Shown here piece by piece: positions 6,091 to 8,584 of a DNA stretch of 8,584 nt. Positions within the stretch are counted from its first letter, which is position 1; each line of letters begins with the position of its first letter. The position numbers were made by a program, and so were the translations under genes. The stretch covers positions 1-8,584 of the forward strand of contig JACRNN010000001.1 in assembly GCA_016234955.1 (NCBI GenBank). Reading direction: 5' to 3'. This DNA is from Deltaproteobacteria bacterium. GTDB lineage: Bacteria > Desulfobacterota > GWC2-55-46. Under the pieces are notes generated by a model that did no database searches, had not been told where the DNA came from, and worked only from the letters and a program-made list of their open reading frames with translations.

Positions 6091-6119
6091 ATATTACCAT
6101 AATACGCGGGGCTTTTCAA
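6091..6119 (-). promoter_or_regulatory. Sigma-70-type promoter for phoH-ybeY
   Basis: On the minus strand TTGAAA (6119-6114) is followed after exactly 17 bases by TAATAT (6096-6091). The -35 box matches 5 of 6 consensus bases and the -10 box 4 of 6. The predicted start near 6084 leaves a leader of about 30 bases before the phoH GTG. Confidence 0.6.
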
Positions 6120-6231
6120 TCAAGGCCGCAGCCCCGGGGTCTGGCCCTCAACTTGCGCGGGGTCGGCCCGTATCTATCAAGCCCTAAAAGATAGCGCCGT
6201 GGCCTTCTCCTTGAGAATAAGGCACGAAGTT

Positions 6232-6263
6232 AAAATTCTCCGCGGCTTGCCGCGGAGAATTTT
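6232..6263. repeat. Perfect 14-bp palindrome with CTTG loop
   Basis: AAAATTCTCCGCGG (6232-6245), loop CTTG, CCGCGGAGAATTTT (6250-6263). The stem is perfect and CUUG is a known stable RNA tetraloop. The A/T-rich outer arms would give a short U-run in either direction, so weak bidirectional termination is possible. A partial copy in inverted orientation is at 6304-6324. Confidence 0.7.
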
Positions 6264-6303
6264 CAAGTAAGGAATTTATCGTTTGTAATTCGCTCGCTCC
6301 TCA

Positions 6304-6324
6304 CCGCGGCAAGCCGCGGGGAAT
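6304..6324. repeat. Second, partial copy of the CCGCGGCTTG palindrome
   Basis: The plus strand reads CCGCGGCAAGCCGCGGGGAAT; its reverse complement, ATTCCCCGCGGCTTGCCGCGG, matches the palindrome at 6235-6255 with a single base change. The pair is separated by about 50 bp and lies in opposite orientation, as expected of a dispersed palindromic repeat family. Confidence 0.6.
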
Positions 6325-6366
6325 CCGCTCGCTATGCTTGTTGACGGGGCGGCGCTTACGGGGTGT

Positions 6367-6396
6367 AAAAAAAGCCCCGGTTACGGGGCTTTTTTT
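6367..6396 (-). terminator. Strong bidirectional intrinsic terminator after lpxC
   Basis: AAAAAAAGCCCCG, loop GTTA, CGGGGCTTTTTTT: a perfect GC-rich stem (6373-6390) flanked by seven A on one side and seven T on the other. It sits about 105 bp after the lpxC stop and ends minus-strand transcripts from lpxC; by symmetry it could also stop plus-strand transcription. Confidence 0.92.
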
Positions 6397-6502
6397 GCGT
6401 ATCTGTATGCTTGGGTTTAAGGGGCGCCTTTTCAGGGCGCTAATTGCCGGGCCAATTCCACCAGCGCGATACTTCCGTCGGGAGTATGCACCGTGCGCCG
6501 GG

Positions 6503-7426
6503 TCAGACCGGCACAGACCCGTCCATGAAGATGGTGTTCTTTAAAGCGACGTCCTTCTCCTCCGCGAACGTATCCGTAAACTCCCATCTGGCGGGCTTTC
6601 TGAGTATCTCCTGGACGAGCCTGTGATTCAGAGAGTGCCCGGACCTGTGGGCTATGAGGTGGCCTATCACAGGGGCGCCTATAAGGGATATATCCCCCAT
6701 CAGGTCGAGCACCTTGTGCCTGACGAACTCGTCCGGGTACCTCAAGCCGTCCTCGTTGAGGATGTCGCTGTCGCCTATGACTATGGCGTTATTCAATGAG
6801 CCGCCCTTTGCCAGTCCGTTGGCCTTGAGCGTTTCTATGTCGCGCAGGAACCCGAACGTCCTTGCCCCGGCTATCTCTTCCTTGAAGACGTCGGTTGAGA
6901 AGAGCCCGGTGAAGGTCTGCTTGTTGAGCATCGGGTGAGAGAAGTCGATGCTGTAGTCTATGGTGAACTCGGCCTCTTCAGATGGCAGGAAGAGCACGTA
7001 CTTGTCGCGGTCCTCCACCTTTATCGGCCTCTTTATCACGAGGTGCCTTCTGGGGCTGGCCTGCGCCCTGAGTCCCACGCCCTCTATCGCCTCGATGAAG
7101 TGAGAGGCGCTGCCGTCCATGACCGGGACCTCCGGCCCATCGAGCTCCACCGCGGCGTTATCGACGCCGAGGCCGTATAACGCGGCCATAAGGTGCTCAA
7201 TTGTAGATACGGTTACGCCCTTTGCCCCTATTGTAGTGGCGTAGCTGGTCGCCACGACGTTGGAGGCCACGGCCCTGATGGCCGGGGAGCCCGGGATGTC
7301 CTTCCTCAAAAAGGTTATTCCGGTATCCTCGCCCGAAGGGATGAGCCTGACATTAATGTCGCGGCCCGTATGGAGGCCTATGCCTGAGAACCTTATCGTA
7401 TCCTTTATCGTATGCTGCATCTTCAT
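6503..7426 (-). CDS. lpxC: UDP-3-O-acyl-N-acetylglucosamine deacetylase
   Basis: LpxC is the zinc-dependent cytoplasmic enzyme that removes the acetyl group from UDP-3-O-acyl-GlcNAc, the committed step of lipid A synthesis, so this organism should make a lipopolysaccharide-type outer membrane. The 307-residue protein has the normal length (E. coli 305). Motifs: GIGLHTGRDINVRLIP near the N terminus; TIEHLMAAL with catalytic Glu77 and zinc ligand His78; RHKVLDLMGD with zinc ligands His237 and Asp241; and GHSLNH with His264. All correspond to E. coli residues within one position. ATG 7426 (MKMQHTIKDT) gives the normal N terminus, though a second ATG two codons on is possible; no clear ribosome site precedes either. 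It appears monocistronic between the protease cassette and a strong terminator. Confidence 0.97.
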   Translation of the reverse strand: MKMQHTIKDTIRFSGIGLHTGRDINVRLIPSGEDTGITFLRKDIPGSPAIRAVASNVVATSYATTIGAKGVTVSTIEHLMAALYGLGVDNAAVELDGPEVPVMDGSASHFIEAIEGVGLRAQASPRRHLVIKRPIKVEDRDKYVLFLPSEEAEFTIDYSIDFSHPMLNKQTFTGLFSTDVFKEEIAGARTFGFLRDIETLKANGLAKGGSLNNAIVIGDSDILNEDGLRYPDEFVRHKVLDLMGDISLIGAPVIGHLIAHRSGHSLNHRLVQEILRKPARWEFTDTFAEEKDVALKNTIFMDGSVPV

Positions 7427-7438
7427 GGGATGATATTA

Positions 7439-7454
7439 AGCAAGGAGTATGCCA
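7439..7454 (-). promoter_or_regulatory. Possible sigma-54 (-24/-12) element upstream of lpxC
   Basis: The minus strand reads TGGCA-TACTCC-TTGCT. GG and GC are 10 bp apart, as in the sigma-54 consensus TGGCACG-N4-TTGCW. The predicted start would fall only about 2 nt before the lpxC ATG, giving an essentially leaderless mRNA, which lowers confidence. An overlapping TAATAT (7438-7433) could be a sigma-70 -10 box instead. Confidence 0.35.
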
Positions 7455-7609
7455 TTATTTAAATCGCTTGGAATTCAAAGAGTTACATTAGCAATAGCCA
7501 CCCAATGCTGTGTGTTAAATGCCACAAAACCGGATTGTGTCTCTTTTTTGCAACTTTTCCTACCGACCCTTCAAGTCCTCAGCGGTCGCTTGCAGGAGAC
7601 TTCAGTAAG

Positions 7610-8044
7610 TTATCCGGCGTGTTTCCAGGGCGTTGTGATCGAAAAGTTTTTTTGAGGATAGTCGATATGAAGGATAAAACGGCTCAAGAAGCTGTTCACG
7701 CCGAGAAGAACAACATGCGGATTCGGCATAAAATCAATCGGAGTATCGGGTACGGTATGAAGGCGCTCTCCGGTAACGGGGTGAAAAATCTCGAATTTCG
7801 TCATATGGGAGTAGGCTGCGGTAATGCCATTCCCGGTGTTTATCTGCTTTGTTTCCCCTGTTTGAAGATTATGGCCGAGTAGCGGTGCGAGAGCGGCGGG
7901 GATGGCGCATTCATCCGCACCGGTGTCAACAATGCCAAAGGTTCTGCAACTCTTGCCGGTATGCGGATTGATGATTTTAATGGGAAGTACAGGGTGGCAG
8001 ATACCGTCATTGAAAAAACTGAAAGGACAGTCTCTTATCGGCAT
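7610..8044 (-). CDS. Retropepsin-like (clan AA) aspartic protease
   Basis: This 144-residue protein looks like a single-domain aspartic protease of the retroviral type, which works as a homodimer. The catalytic motif is IVDTGADECAIP with Asp40-Thr41-Gly42-Ala43. A flap-like region follows (GNGITAAYSHMTKFEIF, about 71-87), then the hydrophobic-hydrophobic-Gly motif in VVLLGVNSFLSRFILHIDY (111-129), close to the LLGxDFL pattern of bacterial retropepsin-like proteins but with Asn at the usual Asp position. No signal peptide or membrane segment is seen, so it is probably cytoplasmic. The start is ATG 8044, sharing one base with the stop of the upstream DUF5678-like gene (TGATG), which implies coupled expression. 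Base use looks more AT-rich than in lpxC. The substrate is unknown. Confidence 0.8.
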   Translation of the reverse strand: MPIRDCPFSFFNDGICHPVLPIKIINPHTGKSCRTFGIVDTGADECAIPAALAPLLGHNLQTGETKQINTGNGITAAYSHMTKFEIFHPVTGERLHTVPDTPIDFMPNPHVVLLGVNSFLSRFILHIDYPQKNFSITTPWKHAG

Positions 8045-8235
8045 CAGTATATATGGACAAGATTTCGCTCGGGGATGTAAAAAACCACTGGATCATCAAT
8101 TCCCGCTTCTTTGGCGGAATTATAAACCTTAACAGGGTCGTCTCCAGAGCAAAACACATCTTTTTCAAGAAATGACCTGATTGCCACATATTTTCCGTCG
8201 TAAAGCTCCGCATTATTGATAAGTACATTCGGCAC
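8044..8235 (-). CDS. Small DUF5678-like protein, coupled to the aspartic protease
   Basis: This 63-residue protein has no signal peptide or membrane helix. Its pattern, ELYDGKYVAIRSF followed by an SGDDPVKVYNSAKEAG helix and DPVVFYIPE, resembles the DUF5678 family (small proteins with a GKYVA start and a helix before a final strand); I recognise this by eye only. The function is unknown. I chose GTG 8235 because AGGAG lies 8 bases upstream (8248-8244) and the DUF5678-like fold begins soon after it. The stop overlaps the protease ATG by one base, so the two are made together; the small protein could be a partner, inhibitor or substrate of the protease. MITE copy C lies 85 bp upstream. Confidence 0.65.
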   Translation of the reverse strand: MPNVLINNAELYDGKYVAIRSFLEKDVFCSGDDPVKVYNSAKEAGIDDPVVFYIPERNLVHIY

Positions 8236-8243
8236 GGCACACG

Positions 8244-8248
8244 CTCCT
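8244..8248 (-). promoter_or_regulatory. Ribosome binding site deciding the start of the DUF5678-like gene
   Basis: AGGAG on the minus strand with an 8-nt spacer to GTG 8235. It supports the GTG start over other nearby GTG triplets in different frames. Confidence 0.65.
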
Positions 8249-8319
8249 GATTCCAGACGGATGGAGAAAACGACCTTCTATCATTGGAATCGGCACTTTT
8301 TTGAGAAACTTTAATTTAA

Positions 8320-8449
8320 GGAAGCTCTGATTAATTATGTTTTTCTGTCATTCTGAGGAAGCGTAGCGACCGAAGAATCTCGTAACTTATTGATTTTATA
8401 GACGTTGAGATTCTTCGCTTTGCTCAGAATGACATGCTATTGCGAATTA
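8320..8449. mobile_element. MITE-like palindromic element, copy C, right end cut by IS630-like sequence
   Basis: Same orientation as copy A, beginning GGAAGCTCTGATTAATTATG. It is identical to copy A through the interior to GCGAATTA (8449). The expected remainder of the terminal repeat (ATCAG) is replaced by TTAACTTGGCAATC, so the right end is lost directly after the dinucleotide TA (8448-8449). The neighbouring gene at 8508 is an IS630-type transposase, whose family inserts at TA. Confidence 0.88.
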
Positions 8450-8469
8450 TTAACTTGGCAATCAAATAG

Positions 8470-8500
8470 TTGAGCATTATGGTAAACATTATGGTATGAT
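8470..8500 (+). promoter_or_regulatory. Possible transposase promoter with a 9-bp direct repeat
   Basis: TTGAGC (8470-8475) and TATGAT (8495-8500) are separated by 19 bases, a slightly long sigma-70-like spacing just before the transposase ATG. The spacer region contains ATTATGGTA twice (8476-8484 and 8488-8496, 12-bp period). Confidence 0.35.
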
Positions 8501-8507
8501 ATGCGGC

Positions 8508-8584
8508 ATGGAAAAGACCGATGCTCGCAAGATGAGTCAGGACGTGCAGTATCAGATGAGGAAGCAGATCGTCAAGCTTCGGCA
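8508..8584 (+). CDS. IS630-family transposase, N-terminal fragment (runs off right edge)
   Basis: ATG 8508 opens a frame reading MEKTDARKMSQDVQYQMRKQ, then IVKLR, to the end of the window. This resembles the start of many IS630-type transposases, where a short MEK-D-R leader is followed by the first helix of a helix-turn-helix DNA-binding domain (QxRKQIVKLRKxG). Only about 25 residues are visible, so the DDE catalytic domain cannot be checked. It is the only gene on the plus strand here. The start lacks a strong ribosome site. The adjoining loss of MITE copy C at a TA dinucleotide fits the TA target choice of this family. Confidence 0.7.
   Translation, partial: MEKTDARKMSQDVQYQMRKQIVKLR

Larger units (their letters stand above)
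6052..6502. other. 451-bp intergenic region between lpxC and phoH, no credible gene
   Basis: I find no protein gene, tRNA or rRNA here. From high to low coordinates it holds two small hairpins after lpxC (ATACTTCC/GGGAGTAT at 6469-6487 and GCGCC/GGCGC near 6424-6440), the lpxC terminator at 6367-6396, two related palindromes at 6232-6263 and 6304-6321, a smaller hairpin at 6202-6223 (GCCTTCTC/GAGAA-AAGGC) and the phoH promoter near the left end. The number of stems could suggest a small RNA, but no promoter, terminator and conserved-fold set identifies one. Confidence 0.6.

Noticed and set aside
7505..7882. Plus-strand frame with a CVKCH sequence resembling a cytochrome c heme site
   Set aside because: The single CxxCH is near the start of a frame lying antisense to the aspartic protease; there is no signal peptide or other cytochrome feature.
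8007..8240. A 77-codon minus-strand frame overlapping the DUF5678-like gene
   Set aside because: It is out of frame with the coupled protease gene, and its translation lacks the GKYVA/PVVFYIP pattern; the GTG 8235 frame has the better ribosome site.

Overview
The window is a chromosomal segment from a Gram-negative bacterium: it carries lpxC (lipid A synthesis) and lnt (lipoprotein maturation). The core genes are moderately GC-rich. The order phoH-ybeY ... lnt-prfB, with a diacylglycerol/undecaprenol kinase-PAP2 fusion before lnt, recalls Desulfobacterota/Nitrospirota-type genomes. That placement is inference from gene order and cannot be settled from this sequence alone.

Every intact host gene is on the minus strand, so transcription runs from high to low coordinates. 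Right to left: (1) at the right edge, the first 77 bases of an IS630-like transposase on the plus strand; (2) a 128-bp MITE-type repeat (copy C) whose outer end stops exactly at a TA dinucleotide next to the IS-like sequence; (3) a two-gene cassette at 7610-8235, a 63-aa DUF5678-like protein translationally coupled (TGATG) to a retropepsin-like aspartic protease; (4) lpxC, followed by a strong bidirectional intrinsic terminator; (5) a 451-bp intergenic region with palindromic repeats and a good sigma-70 promoter for phoH; (6) phoH-ybeY, overlapping by GTGA; (7) an accessory block at about 3100-4600 holding hicBA and a transglutaminase-like gene broken by two inverted MITE copies (A and B); (8) the kinase-PAP2 fusion, lnt and prfB, tightly spaced. 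The lnt stop and prfB start share a base (TAATG), and prfB has the classical CTTTGAC programmed frameshift site. prfB runs off the left edge.

The core genes serve envelope building and translation: lipid A (lpxC), lipoprotein N-acylation (lnt), lipid-carrier or phospholipid recycling (kinase-PAP2), rRNA maturation (ybeY with phoH) and termination at UGA/UAA (prfB). The insertion block lies inside what looks like an ancestral phoH-ybeY-dgkA-lnt-prfB run. Three related GCCGTCAGG hairpins sit just downstream of the stop codons of ybeY, hicA and the broken transglutaminase gene, marking the module boundaries.

The most notable points are three copies of a 128-bp MITE that are identical across the interior, two of them splitting a transglutaminase gene with a recognisable Cys-His-Asp triad; the apparent nested TA insertion of an IS630-like element into the third copy; the DUF5678-like/retropepsin pair; and the kinase-phosphatase fusion with altered PAP2 motif residues. 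I see no CRISPR array, rRNA or tRNA, and no clear multi-gene defence system beyond hicBA.
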